In this document: positions 1 to 8,409 of the stretch, in pieces
Layout: each line of letters starts with the position of its first letter
Position numbering within the stretch: position 1 is the stretch's first letter
Source: Bradyrhizobium sp. MOS003
GTDB lineage: Bacteria; Pseudomonadota; Alphaproteobacteria; Rhizobiales; Xanthobacteraceae
DNA: 64,000 nt
NCBI RefSeq assembly: GCF_003020125.1
Contig: NZ_PYFW01000003.1
Span: 124,001 to 188,000, forward strand
Direction of reading: 5' to 3'
The notes under the pieces: model-generated
Told to the model about the DNA's origin: nothing
Database searches by the model: none
The model's input: only the letters and a program-made list of their open reading frames with translations
Program-made: the position numbers and the translations under genes

Positions 1-252
1 CGGGCTGAAAAAGCCGACGACGAGGCTGGCTGTGGCCATCCCGAAGGTGCTGGCATTGACGGCAAAGCCCATCGCGGCAGGCGTGACGCCGTAGTGCCGC
101 GTCAGCGCTGGCAGGATCGCCTGTGTTGCGAAGAGATCGACGACGGTCAGGAATGCGGTGAGCCCAATCACGAGCGAGCGCAGCGCCAAGCCTTGCGCGT
201 GCGCCCCCATCGCCGTCGCGGCCCCTGTTGTCGGCGCGGATAAATCGGTCAT
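1..252 (-). CDS. MFS transporter, N-terminal part (runs off the window)
   Basis: Reading leftward from an ATG at 252, an open frame of 84 codons continues past the window edge. It has a short polar N-terminus, then a hydrophobic helix (about residues 24-46, with VVDLFATQAILPAL) and the start of a second (about 62-84, FGMATASLVVGFFSP). That pattern fits the first two helices of a major facilitator superfamily exporter of the YnfM/Bcr type, a proton-driven antiporter in the inner membrane. It lies downstream of the cupin gene on the same strand, so the two may be cotranscribed. The substrate cannot be judged from this fragment. Confidence 0.7.
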   Translation of the reverse strand, partial: MTDLSAPTTGAATAMGAHAQGLALRSLVIGLTAFLTVVDLFATQAILPALTRHYGVTPAAMGFAVNASTFGMATASLVVGFFSP

Positions 253-339
253 GGCGGAATTGTCCTGAGAGGATGTGGCGCCTGGCATTGGGTCCCGGGC
301 GCCACATCCAGTAACGTGCGCTTGGGCTGGTCGCGCTCG

Positions 340-822
340 TTACATGTGGTGGTCGTTGGGATCCTTGCGGACGTCGCCGACATAGAGAATGACGGTGTCC
401 TTGCCGAGGTTCTTCCACCAATGCGAGGTGCCGGAGACCTCGGAGCGGATGTCGCCCGCCTTGTGCACGATCGGATCGATGCAGTTGGAGGCGTATTCGA
501 CGATCTCGCCCTGCTGCACGAAGATCAAGGCGGGACGGTCGTCGTGGCTGTGCCAGGGCACGATACCGCCGGGCTCGATGGTCAGCTTGCGGAAGCGAAG
601 CTCGCGCCCCTCGATATGTGCGGGCTGCTTGCTGAGGTCGATCGCACCGAGCGTGACGTCGGTAACGCCGACCGGCTTATAGTCGACCATCTGCTGGGCG
701 TTGGGCCTGATCTTGCCGACCGGGCATTCGCCGGCAGCGACCGGCTGTGCCGAGAGCGTGAGCGCACCGGCGAGGGCAAGGCCCGGCCAGATCAGACGCG
801 ACAAGGCATGGCTCCTGGACAT
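340..822 (-). CDS. secreted cupin-domain protein
   Basis: 160 residues starting at an ATG preceded by AGGAGA. A Sec signal peptide is clear (residues 1-30, ending SAQPVAAG), so the product is periplasmic. The cupin core has PWHSHDD followed by FVQQGE, and a second motif near GTSHWWKN, giving three histidines able to bind a metal. The Glu normally found 3-4 residues after the HxH pair is replaced (the stretch reads HSHDDRPA), so the metal site may have only histidine ligands or be altered. Function unknown. It probably heads the same transcript as the MFS gene to its left. Confidence 0.75.
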   Translation of the reverse strand: MSRSHALSRLIWPGLALAGALTLSAQPVAAGECPVGKIRPNAQQMVDYKPVGVTDVTLGAIDLSKQPAHIEGRELRFRKLTIEPGGIVPWHSHDDRPALIFVQQGEIVEYASNCIDPIVHKAGDIRSEVSGTSHWWKNLGKDTVILYVGDVRKDPNDHHM

Positions 823-1059
823 GGAAAGTCTCCTGTGTTGGCCGCAACCCCGCTGGTCGCCGGCGATGACGGGAGCTTCATCGAGATCGCGGCCATCCTG
901 AAATGCCGGCTTGCTCTCGATGCGATAGCGCGGCGCTATGTTGATGCGCGGCGGCTATCGATCCGATTGGGCAACGGCATTTCCGCTTTCTCGGCATTCG
1001 GCGTCCGATGGCGGGGCGCCCGATTGGCGGGCGTTCATGTCAATCGGGAGGAGCCCCTC

Positions 1060-1344
1060 ATGCCGAAATTATCCAAGACCCTGATCGCCACCGCCGCGTT
1101 TGCGGTCATCGCCACATCAGCCTTCTCGGAGGCCGCCTGGGACTTCAAGGCCGGCATGGCCTATGTCTATGGCGGCCCCGGCAAGATGTCAGCGATGGCC
1201 ATGGCCCCGGCCGAGAAGAACCACGAGGCCATGATGAAGAGCGCCAAGAAGGTGCCCGACAACACCGTTTTCTTCATGGACAACGGATCGCTTTACTACA
1301 CCTCGGGACGGCTCGATCCGACCGGCAATTTCTACGTGAACTGA
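1060..1344 (+). CDS. small secreted protein of unknown function
   Basis: 94 residues from the ATG at 1060, which has GGGAGGAG just upstream. The frame is open far upstream, but that part is antisense to the cupin gene and lacks coding character. Residues 1-24 form a signal peptide (KTLIATAAFAVIATSAFSEA). The mature part of about 70 residues is methionine-rich (MSAMAMAP) and ends DPTGNFYVN. No cysteines or known domain were seen. A periplasmic role is inferred only from the signal peptide. Confidence 0.65.
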   Translation: MPKLSKTLIATAAFAVIATSAFSEAAWDFKAGMAYVYGGPGKMSAMAMAPAEKNHEAMMKSAKKVPDNTVFFMDNGSLYYTSGRLDPTGNFYVN

Positions 1345-1425
1345 ACGGGTCCTGGCATCGCGGCCGCCCCCTTGCGGGCGGCCGAACCCGGAAACTAATA
1401 TTCCCAGGAAATGCCGGAGCAGAAG

Positions 1426-2142
1426 ATGACAGCTCTCTCGCCTGCCGACGTCGAACAGCTCAGGCTTGCCTTCCAGCGCTGCCGCGACATGGATGGCACG
1501 CTGAACGATCAGCTCCGCGCCTATGCCGACGCCAGCCGTGCCGTGTTTCCGGCCTATGGTGAGGCCGTCGATCGCCTGGTGGCGAGATTGGGCGGCAACG
1601 GCGGCGGCGAGTCCGCGCCGCGCCCGGGCGATGCGATGCCGCCGTTCATGCTGCCGGACGAAGCGGGGCGTCTCGTCACGCTGCCGTCGCTGCTGGAGCG
1701 TGGTCCGCTCGCCGTGATGTTCTTCCGCGGCCACTGGTGTCCCTATTGCCGGCTCAACGTCCGCGCCGTGGTCCAGGCGCTCGATCGCATCAAGGCCATG
1801 GGGGCGCAGGTCGTCGCGGTGATGCCGGAGACGCAGGAATATACCGGGCTACTCAAGGCCGAGTCCGGCGCGCCGTTTCCGATCTTGACTGACCTCGACA
1901 ACGGCTATGCGCTTTCGCTCAATCTTGCGATATGGCTCGGCGCCGAGATCCAGAGCCTGTTGTCCTATCAGGACATGGCGAAATTCCACGGCAATGACGG
2001 CTGGGTGTTGCCGATCCCGGCCGTATTCGTGGTCGGTCGCGACGGTATCGTGACAGCTCGCTTCGTCGATCCCGATTTCCGCAAGCGCATGGAGATCGAT
2101 GATCTGCTCGCGGCGCTGGAGAGTGCGGGCAGAGAGAACTGA
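1426..2142 (+). CDS. peroxiredoxin-like (AhpC/TSA, redoxin) protein
   Basis: Thioredoxin-fold protein of about 238 residues. An N-terminal helical extension (residues 1-60) precedes the redoxin domain, whose active site is FFRGHWCPYC, a CxxC with the resolving cysteine close to the peroxidatic one. AVMPETQEY and IPAVFVVGRDG follow as expected for this fold. Such proteins reduce peroxides or act as thiol oxidoreductases in the cytoplasm; no signal peptide is seen. The ATG at 1426 has GGAG at good spacing; an ATG at 1411 is also in frame, but its AGGAA abuts the start codon. Read with the secreted genes to the left, this could be an oxidative-stress neighbourhood, but that is weak inference. 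Confidence 0.8.
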   Translation: MTALSPADVEQLRLAFQRCRDMDGTLNDQLRAYADASRAVFPAYGEAVDRLVARLGGNGGGESAPRPGDAMPPFMLPDEAGRLVTLPSLLERGPLAVMFFRGHWCPYCRLNVRAVVQALDRIKAMGAQVVAVMPETQEYTGLLKAESGAPFPILTDLDNGYALSLNLAIWLGAEIQSLLSYQDMAKFHGNDGWVLPIPAVFVVGRDGIVTARFVDPDFRKRMEIDDLLAALESAGREN

Positions 2143-2171
2143 GGCATGGAATTTTGATGGCGCAGCATGTT

Positions 2172-2322
2172 CTTTCCCTCGCCCCTTGTGGGAGAGGGTG
2201 GATCGCCGCGAAGCGGCGAGACGGCTGAGGGGTTCTCTCCGCGCGTGAGTCTTTTGCGTCGAGTACGCGGAGAGAACCCCTCATCCGGCGCTTCGCGCCA
2301 CCTTCTCCTCAAGGGGTGATGG
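2172..2322. repeat. palindromic intergenic repeat
   Basis: A compound inverted repeat fills the gap between convergent genes. GGGGTTCTCTCCGCG at about 2229 is matched by CGCGGAGAGAACCCC near 2266-2280. An outer arm (CCCCTTGTGGGAGAGGGTGG) is loosely matched by CCACCTTCTCCTCAAGGGG. The inner part also contains CGCCGCGAAGCGGCG. Elements like this are frequent between genes in Bradyrhizobium and relatives and may act as a bidirectional terminator. Confidence 0.75.
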
Positions 2323-2347
2323 AAGAAGCGCGCCGTAATTCGCCCCG

Positions 2348-3229
2348 CTACCCCGCAATCTCGCGCCAGTCGGCGCCGCGCAGCATGCGCATCACGGCGT
2401 TGGCTACCGCCGTGCGTTGCCGTCCGGCCACCCCGTAGAGGCTGACGGTGCGGCGGGCGTCCAGTCCGGCGACGGCGGCGCGCGTCAATGTCTGCGGCAG
2501 GGGCGACGTGTGCGGCACCATGGCGATGCCGATGTCAGCTTCGATCAACTCGATCAGGTCGCGCTCGCTCGAGATTTCGTGGCCATGCTCGATGCCGTGC
2601 TCGCGCAGGCTCACGGAGATGCGGCGCGCGTGCTCGCAGTAAGTCCGGTTCAGCAATTGCTCCGAGCGCAAATCCTCCAGCTCGATCGTGCTGCGGCCGG
2701 CCAGCCGATGTCCCTCGCCAACGACGAGATCGAAGCTCTCGGTGAACAGCGGCCAGGCGTCGAGCCGGTCCCAGGCCTCGTCGATCTCGGCGGCGATGCC
2801 GAGCTCGGCTTCGCCCTTCTTGAGGAAATCGCCGACCTCGCGGCTGGTCCCGCGCAGGAAGCGCAATTCGAGCCGGTTGAACTGCCGCCTGATCTCGTTG
2901 AGATGGGGAATGAGCAATGCCAGATCGATCGAATGCGTCAGCGCAATACGGAGCGCGCCGACCTCACCGCTTTTGAACGAGGAGGCGAGCGAGCGCGCGC
3001 CGGCCGCGGCGTCGAAACACTGCTTCAGGAGCGGATGCATGCGCTGGCCGAGCTCGGTGAGTTGCGCCGCCGGCCGCTCGCGGCGAAACAGGTCGCCGCC
3101 GAGCTCGGCCTCGAGCTGCTTGATCGCGCGCGTCAGCGAGGGTTGTGTGACGTTGCACTCCTCGGCCGCGCGCGTGAAATTGAGCAGCTGCGCCACCGCG
3201 AGGAAATAGCGGACCTGGTGCATTTCCAT
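2348..3229 (-). CDS. LysR-family transcriptional regulator
   Basis: 293 residues from the ATG at 3229 (MEMHQVRYFLAVAQ), the usual LysR N-terminus; the frame is open 61 codons further up but without coding character. A winged helix-turn-helix spans residues 1-60 (NFTRAAEECNVTQPSLTRAIKQ), followed by the periplasmic-binding-like effector domain. It is divergent from the hydroxybutyrate dehydrogenase gene, and a perfect T-N11-A palindrome lies 18 bp upstream of its start, so it probably controls itself and bdhA. The effector is unknown; a link to hydroxybutyrate or fatty-acid metabolism is inferred from position. Confidence 0.9.
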   Translation of the reverse strand: MEMHQVRYFLAVAQLLNFTRAAEECNVTQPSLTRAIKQLEAELGGDLFRRERPAAQLTELGQRMHPLLKQCFDAAAGARSLASSFKSGEVGALRIALTHSIDLALLIPHLNEIRRQFNRLELRFLRGTSREVGDFLKKGEAELGIAAEIDEAWDRLDAWPLFTESFDLVVGEGHRLAGRSTIELEDLRSEQLLNRTYCEHARRISVSLREHGIEHGHEISSERDLIELIEADIGIAMVPHTSPLPQTLTRAAVAGLDARRTVSLYGVAGRQRTAVANAVMRMLRGADWREIAG

Positions 3230-3246
3230 GGATCGGCTCCCGGCAA

Positions 3247-3263
3247 GATAGGGCGATCCTATC
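3247..3263. promoter_or_regulatory. LysR-type operator (T-N11-A palindrome)
   Basis: GATAGG-GCGAT-CCTATC is a perfect 6-bp inverted repeat with a 5-bp centre, containing the T-N11-A core typical of LysR-family binding sites. It lies between the divergent LysR gene (start 3229) and bdhA (start 3405), close to the regulator's own start. Confidence 0.6.
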
Positions 3264-3404
3264 GAATCGAACCGGCGAATGACATCCCACCCGCAATAGC
3301 GCGCGCCTATGGATTCGGAAGTCAGGCGGTATTTCCGTTTGGTCCGCCGATCCTCCAGGGTCTGCGAAAGCTGGGGTCCAGCCATTGCCAACCAGGACCA
3401 GGTC

Positions 3405-4229
3405 ATGAACATACCACTGAAGCCGCAGACATCTCAGCCCGCACGCGCGCTGGCCGGCAAGGTGGCGCTGGTCACGGGCTCGACCAGCGGTATCGGCCTC
3501 GGCATTGCACGTGCGCTGGCGGCGGCCGGCGCCGACATTGTGTTGAACGGCCTTGGCGTTGCCGCCGAGATTGGCCGGACGCGGGAGCAGATCGCTGCCG
3601 AGTTCAGCGTCAAGGCGAGCTACTCTCCGGCCGACATGACGAGGCCAAAGTCGATTGCCGAGATGATCGCGGCGACCGTCGCCCAGGCCGGCCGTCTCGA
3701 CATCCTCATCAACAATGCCGGCATCCAGCATGTCGCGCCGCTCGAGCAGTTTCCGGTCGAGAAATGGGACCAGATCCTCGCCATCAATCTGACCTCGGCC
3801 TTCCACACGACGCGGCTCGCGTTGCCGGCGATGCGCGAGAATCGTTTTGGCCGGATCATCAACATTGCCTCCGCGCACGGCTTGGTCGGCTCGCCGTTCA
3901 AGGCGGCCTATGTCGCCGCCAAGCACGGCATCGTCGGCCTGACGAAAGTCACGGCGCTGGAGACCGCGGAGGAAGGCATCACCTGCAATGCGGTCTGTCC
4001 CGGCTACGTCTCCACGCCGCTGGTCGAAGCGCAGATCGACGGGCAGGCCAAGGCGCACGGTATTTCCCGCGACCAGGTGATCCGCGACGTGCTGCTCGCG
4101 CAGCAGCCGAACAAGCGCTTTGCCACGGTGGAGGAACTGGGGGCGCTGACGGTGTTCCTGTCGACGGATGCTGCCGCTTCGATCACCGGGGTCGCACTTC
4201 CGGTCGACGGCGGCTGGACCGCGCATTAA
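3405..4229 (+). CDS. bdhA: 3-hydroxybutyrate dehydrogenase (SDR family)
   Basis: 274 residues; cytoplasmic short-chain dehydrogenase that oxidises D-3-hydroxybutyrate to acetoacetate with NAD. It has the TGSTSGIG cofactor motif (residues 24-31), NNAGIQH, and a catalytic Ser-x12-Tyr-x3-Lys (SAHGLVGSPFKAAYVAAK). The Gln after NNAGI and the His in SAHG match the substrate-binding pattern of known 3-hydroxybutyrate dehydrogenases. The C-terminus ALPVDGGWTAH is also typical. The start at 3405 skips 32 uncharacteristic codons. The patatin-like lipase follows within 75 bp, suggesting joint use in polyhydroxybutyrate breakdown. Confidence in the exact substrate is fairly high but not certain. Confidence 0.85.
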   Translation: MNIPLKPQTSQPARALAGKVALVTGSTSGIGLGIARALAAAGADIVLNGLGVAAEIGRTREQIAAEFSVKASYSPADMTRPKSIAEMIAATVAQAGRLDILINNAGIQHVAPLEQFPVEKWDQILAINLTSAFHTTRLALPAMRENRFGRIINIASAHGLVGSPFKAAYVAAKHGIVGLTKVTALETAEEGITCNAVCPGYVSTPLVEAQIDGQAKAHGISRDQVIRDVLLAQQPNKRFATVEELGALTVFLSTDAAASITGVALPVDGGWTAH

Positions 4230-4302
4230 CATGGGCCGGCGCAACAACAAGTCGTCGCCCACTGCGAACATCCGGGTATTGCAGGCTGATCAGGAGCAAA
4301 CC

Positions 4303-5451
4303 ATGAGCGGTACGCAGGACAATACGCGAAGAAAGGCCACGGACCTGCCGGGGCAGGTCGTCCTCGTGCTCCAGGGGGGCGGCGCGCTCGGCTCGTACCA
4401 GGCCGGCGTCTACCAGGCGCTGCACGAAGCCGGCATCGAGCCGGACTGGATCATTGGCACCTCGATCGGCGCGATCAATGCAAGCCTCATTGCGGGCAAC
4501 GCGCCGGAGAACCGCCTCGCGCGCTTGCGGGAGTTCTGGAGGCGGATGGAGCAAAAGCCGGTCTGGGACTGGCGCGCCGCATTTCCCGGCTTCAACGAGA
4601 AGCTTGCCTATTGGTCGGCCGTGACCCACGGTATTGCCGGTTTTTTCCGCCCCAATCCGCTGGCGCATGCCGGGGATTCCTACCCGCTGGGCGCCGATCA
4701 TGCCGGCTATTATTCGACCGCGCCGCTGGAGAAGACGCTGAGCGAGCTGGTCGATTTCGACCTGGCCAATCGCTGCGCGCCGCGCCTGACGGTCGGTGCG
4801 GCTCATGTCGGCACCAGCGAAATGCGCTATTTCGACAGCCGCGACGGCGAACTGACGGTGAAACATGTCATGGCCTCCGGCGCATTGCCGCCGGCTTTTC
4901 CGGCGGTGCGGATCGACGGCGAGCTCTATTGGGACGGCGGCATTCTCTCGAACACGCCGACGGAAGCGGTGTTCGACGACAATCCGCGCAGGGATTCGCT
5001 GATCTTCTCCGTGCACCTGTGGAATCCCGTCGGGGCCGAGCCGACCACGATGGCGGAGGTGCTGAACCGGCACAAGGACGTGATGTATTCCAGCCGGATC
5101 GCGAGCCAGATCGCGCGCCAGCAGCAGACCCATCGGTTGCGCCACGTCATCAACCAGCTCGCGGCACGATTGCCCGAGAGCGAGCGCAGCGATGCCGCGG
5201 TGAGGGAGCTGACCAGTTACGGCTGTCCGACCCGCATGCACGTGGTGCGGCTGCTGGCGCCGCAGCTCGATCGCGAGACTCATACCAAGGATATCGACTT
5301 CAGCCCGTCGGGGATCACGCGACGTTGGCACGCCGGTTATGCTCACACGAAGTCCGTGCTCGCGCGCAAGCCCTGGATTGGCGAGTTCGACCCGCTATCG
5401 GGTGTCGTGCTGCACGAGCACATGGACGAGATGCCGGAGGCTGCGGAATGA
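4303..5451 (+). CDS. patatin-like phospholipase (DUF3734-type)
   Basis: 382 residues from an ATG preceded by CAGGAG. The patatin hallmarks are present: oxyanion loop LQGGGALGSYQAG (about residues 24-36), nucleophile elbow GTSIG (Ser near 57), and the catalytic Asp in WDGGILSN (about residue 210). The C-terminal third, with MHVVRLLAPQ and DIDFSPSGITRRW, resembles the DUF3734 extension. These Ser-Asp dyad hydrolases cleave acyl esters of lipids. Its position right behind bdhA is a recurrent pairing in alphaproteobacteria as far as I recall, consistent with membrane lipid or PHB granule turnover; this role is inference. Confidence 0.85.
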   Translation: MSGTQDNTRRKATDLPGQVVLVLQGGGALGSYQAGVYQALHEAGIEPDWIIGTSIGAINASLIAGNAPENRLARLREFWRRMEQKPVWDWRAAFPGFNEKLAYWSAVTHGIAGFFRPNPLAHAGDSYPLGADHAGYYSTAPLEKTLSELVDFDLANRCAPRLTVGAAHVGTSEMRYFDSRDGELTVKHVMASGALPPAFPAVRIDGELYWDGGILSNTPTEAVFDDNPRRDSLIFSVHLWNPVGAEPTTMAEVLNRHKDVMYSSRIASQIARQQQTHRLRHVINQLAARLPESERSDAAVRELTSYGCPTRMHVVRLLAPQLDRETHTKDIDFSPSGITRRWHAGYAHTKSVLARKPWIGEFDPLSGVVLHEHMDEMPEAAE

Positions 5452-5471
5452 GGTTGCCCTGCCGTCGCGGT

Positions 5472-6887
5472 TCACACCGCTGCAAGCTTGCGGTACAGCG
5501 CGTTGTAGCTGCCCGCTGAGATGTTCCAGGAAAACGAGCGTCCCATGGCGCTGCGGCGCATGGTGTCGAGCTGATCCTGTGCCATGAAGGCGGAGAAGGC
5601 ACGGCGGACGCCGCCGAGGAATGACTCGCGCGAGGGCCTGGAGAACAGGAATCCGGTCTCGCCGTCGGTGATGGTCTCGGCGAGGCCGCCGGTCTGGTGC
5701 CCGATCGGAAGCGAGCCGAAGCGCTGGGCGTACATCTGGCTGAGGCCGCACGGCTCGAAGCGCGAGGGCATCAGGGTGAAGTCGCTGCCGGCGAAGATGC
5801 GGCGCGCTTGGGCGTCGTTGAAGCCGATCACCACGCCGATGGCGTCTGGGCGGCGGCGATGCGCGTCGATCAAGGCCTGCTCCAGCGCCGGCTCGCCGGA
5901 GCCGGTGACCACGATCTGCCCGCCGGCATCGACGATCTCGTCGGCCGCGGACAGCACGAGGTCGATACCCTTCTGGTGCACGAGGCGCGCGACGATGCCG
6001 AACATCGGGCCGCGCGACACCGCCAGGCCGAACTGCTTGCGTACGTAATCCGCATTGGCCCTCTTGCCGACCCAGTCGCCGGCGCCGAACTGCTGGGCCA
6101 GCTGGGCGCAGGAGCGCGGGTCCCAGCTCTCGTCGATGCCGTTGAGGATGCCGGTGAGCTCGGACGCGTCCGAGCGCAGGCGGAGCAGGCCTTCCAGACC
6201 GCAGCCGAATTCGGCCGTGGTGATCTCGCGCGCATAGGTACCGCTGACGGTGGTGAGGTGCGAGGCGTAGACGAGGCCGGCCTTGAGGAAGGAGAGCTTG
6301 TCGTAGAACTCGACGCCGTCGATGTGGAATGAGCTCTCGGGTATGCCAATTCGCCGCAGCGAGTCCCTCGGGAAGAGGCCCTGATAGGCGAGGTTATGAA
6401 TGGTCAGGATCGACGGGACTTTGGCGCCGCGCCAGGCGAGGTAGGCCGGCACGAGCGAAGCCTGCCAGTCGTTGGCATGAACCAGGTCCGCTGCCCAATT
6501 CTTGTCCAGCTTGCCCATGGCGAGCTCAGCGGCTGCCGAGGCGAAGCGCGCGAAGCGGATGTCATTGTCGGGCCAGTCGCGCCCGGACTCGTCGCCATAG
6601 GGGTTGCCGGGCCGGTCGTAGAGTTGCGAGCACAACAGCACATAGACCGGCAGGCCGTCCTTGGTCGCGGCCCGTCCGAGCGAGCAGGCCGGCATCTCCG
6701 CGAAGGCCGGGCAACGGCCGACGATCTGAATATGCGTGAGTTGCTCGATGATGTCGCGATAGCCGGGCAGCATGATCCGGATATCAGCAAAGGGGCGAAG
6801 GGCGCGGGGCAGGGCCGCGGAAACCGCGCCAAGTCCGCCGACGCGGACGAAGTCGTCCATCTCAGTAGTAACGAACAAGACCCTCAA
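5472..6887 (-). CDS. glgA: glycogen (starch) synthase, GT5 family
   Basis: About 471 residues from a TTG at 6887 with GAGGG upstream, giving the family N-terminus RVLFVTTEM; a GTG at 6965 is the upstream alternative but has no visible ribosome site. It transfers glucose from ADP-glucose to alpha-glucan chains in the cytoplasm. Visible motifs are the N-terminal VGGLGAV loop, HANDWQASLVPAYL, ILTIHNLAYQGLF, NGIDESWDP, and PSRFEPCGLSQMYAQRFG followed by HQTGGLAETI. The N-terminal K-x-G-G-L lysine that contacts ADP-glucose in E. coli GlgA is Arg here (RVGGL). No other glg genes are nearby. Confidence 0.85.
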   Translation of the reverse strand: MRVLFVTTEMDDFVRVGGLGAVSAALPRALRPFADIRIMLPGYRDIIEQLTHIQIVGRCPAFAEMPACSLGRAATKDGLPVYVLLCSQLYDRPGNPYGDESGRDWPDNDIRFARFASAAAELAMGKLDKNWAADLVHANDWQASLVPAYLAWRGAKVPSILTIHNLAYQGLFPRDSLRRIGIPESSFHIDGVEFYDKLSFLKAGLVYASHLTTVSGTYAREITTAEFGCGLEGLLRLRSDASELTGILNGIDESWDPRSCAQLAQQFGAGDWVGKRANADYVRKQFGLAVSRGPMFGIVARLVHQKGIDLVLSAADEIVDAGGQIVVTGSGEPALEQALIDAHRRRPDAIGVVIGFNDAQARRIFAGSDFTLMPSRFEPCGLSQMYAQRFGSLPIGHQTGGLAETITDGETGFLFSRPSRESFLGGVRRAFSAFMAQDQLDTMRRSAMGRSFSWNISAGSYNALYRKLAAV

Positions 6888-7082
6888 GAACAGCTGCCCT
6901 CTGTCGATCCCGCTTGTGGCTATGCAAGAACGGGTCCAGTTGTCCTGGAATTTCTTAAAGCTCACCCACGCGGTCCGTCGGTTCGGTAAACACTTTCCTA
7001 CTCGGCCGCCGCACTCTAGGGTCGCCGCATCAACGACAGAGAACTTCGAGAGTTCCTAAGAGCCCCAAGGACGTGAGCAGGC

Positions 7083-8279
7083 ATGCAGCTAGCAGATAAG
7101 CATGAGGGGACGACGACAAAAGCCTTCGCGGGGCTGCGGGTCCTGGATTTTTCGACCACCATCGCCGGTCCTCACTGCGCCCGGATGCTTGCCGACATGG
7201 GTGCCGAGGTCATCAAGATCGAGAGCGACGGCGGCGAGACGATGCGGACCCGGCCGCCGCTGCGCAAGGGATGCAGCACCGCGTTTGGGCAGCTCAATGT
7301 CGGCAAGAAGAGCGTGGTGCTCGACCTCAAGTCCGAAGACGGCAAGGAGGCGGTGCGCCGGCTGGCTGCGACCGCCGACATCCTGGTGGAGAATTTTCGC
7401 CCCGGCGTGATGCGCCGGTTGCGGCTCGACTACGACAGCATCCGCCAAGTCAACCCGAGACTGATCTATTGCTCGATCTCCGGCTACGGCCAGACCGGCC
7501 CCTCGGCCGAGCTGCCGGCCTATGCCCCGGTGATCCATGCCGCCTCCGGCTACGACATGGCGCATCTGGCCTACCAGCCCGGCCGTAGCCGCCCCGATTA
7601 TTGCGGCATCTATCACGCCGACGTCCTCACCGGCACCTATGGCTTCGGCGCGATCGCGTCCGCGCTCTATCAGCGCAGCGTGACCGGCCTTGGCCAGCAC
7701 ATCGACGTCTCCATGCTGGAATCGATGCTGTCGCTGACGCTGACCGAGTTGCAGGGCGCGCAATTCGCCGTGAAGCCGCCGCCGCGCCCGATGTTCGGGC
7801 CGACCGAGACGGCAAGCGGCTACGTCATGATCACGGTCGCCAGCGAGAAGACGTTTCAGGCCCTGATGCAGGTGATCGGCCGTCCCGAATGGATCTCCGA
7901 TCCGCGCTTTGCCGCCTACGCCGCGCGCCGGGACAATTGGGCGGAGGTGATGGACGGCGTCGAAACCTGGTCGCGGCAGCTCACGACCGATGCCTGTCTT
8001 GTCGCGCTCGGCGCGGCCGGCGTGCCAGCCTCTGCCTATCGCACAGTGTCCGAGGCGCTGGCCGATCCGCAGCTCGCGCACCGGCAAGCGCTCTCATCCG
8101 TGCAGGACGAGGGCGGCTCCTTTCAGGTGCTCAACCTGCCATTCCGGATGTCGGGTGCCGATATCTCGCCGGCCAAGACGATGGCCGTGCTCGGCGAACA
8201 TACGGACGCGCTGCGCGACGAGATTGGCCTTGCCGCGGATGCGTCAATTTCGACAGGCAAAACTGCCGAGACAGGCTGA
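7083..8279 (+). CDS. family III CoA-transferase (CaiB/BaiF)
   Basis: 398 residues, the normal length for this family, which moves CoA between carboxylic acids. Visible are the N-terminal LRVLDFSTTIAGPHCARMLADMG, the VLDLKSEDGK segment, ILVENFRPGVM, and YHADVLTGTYGFG, whose Asp aligns with the catalytic Asp that forms the acyl-anhydride. Cytoplasmic. It precedes a peptide-type ABC transporter by 130 bp on the same strand, so the two may serve one imported carboxylic acid. Substrate unknown. Confidence 0.9.
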   Translation: MQLADKHEGTTTKAFAGLRVLDFSTTIAGPHCARMLADMGAEVIKIESDGGETMRTRPPLRKGCSTAFGQLNVGKKSVVLDLKSEDGKEAVRRLAATADILVENFRPGVMRRLRLDYDSIRQVNPRLIYCSISGYGQTGPSAELPAYAPVIHAASGYDMAHLAYQPGRSRPDYCGIYHADVLTGTYGFGAIASALYQRSVTGLGQHIDVSMLESMLSLTLTELQGAQFAVKPPPRPMFGPTETASGYVMITVASEKTFQALMQVIGRPEWISDPRFAAYAARRDNWAEVMDGVETWSRQLTTDACLVALGAAGVPASAYRTVSEALADPQLAHRQALSSVQDEGGSFQVLNLPFRMSGADISPAKTMAVLGEHTDALRDEIGLAADASISTGKTAETG

Positions 8280-8409
8280 GCACATTGCGCCGCACCTGTG
8301 GCGTGTGATCTGTCGCGCGTTCCTCTTGCCGTGGCGCGCTTTTGTCGCCAATCTCGCTCCCAGTCATTCAGCGATCCGAAACATCGGACGAGGGATCCCG
8401 GGAGGAACC

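Noticed and set aside
316..1059. Long N-terminal extension of the small secreted protein at 1060
   Set aside because: Antisense to the cupin gene; the ATG at 1060 has a good ribosome site and begins a signal peptide.
2417..4306. 629-codon open frame on the plus strand
   Set aside because: It is antisense to the LysR gene and out of frame with bdhA; the translation lacks any domain, while the other frames give clear LysR and SDR proteins.
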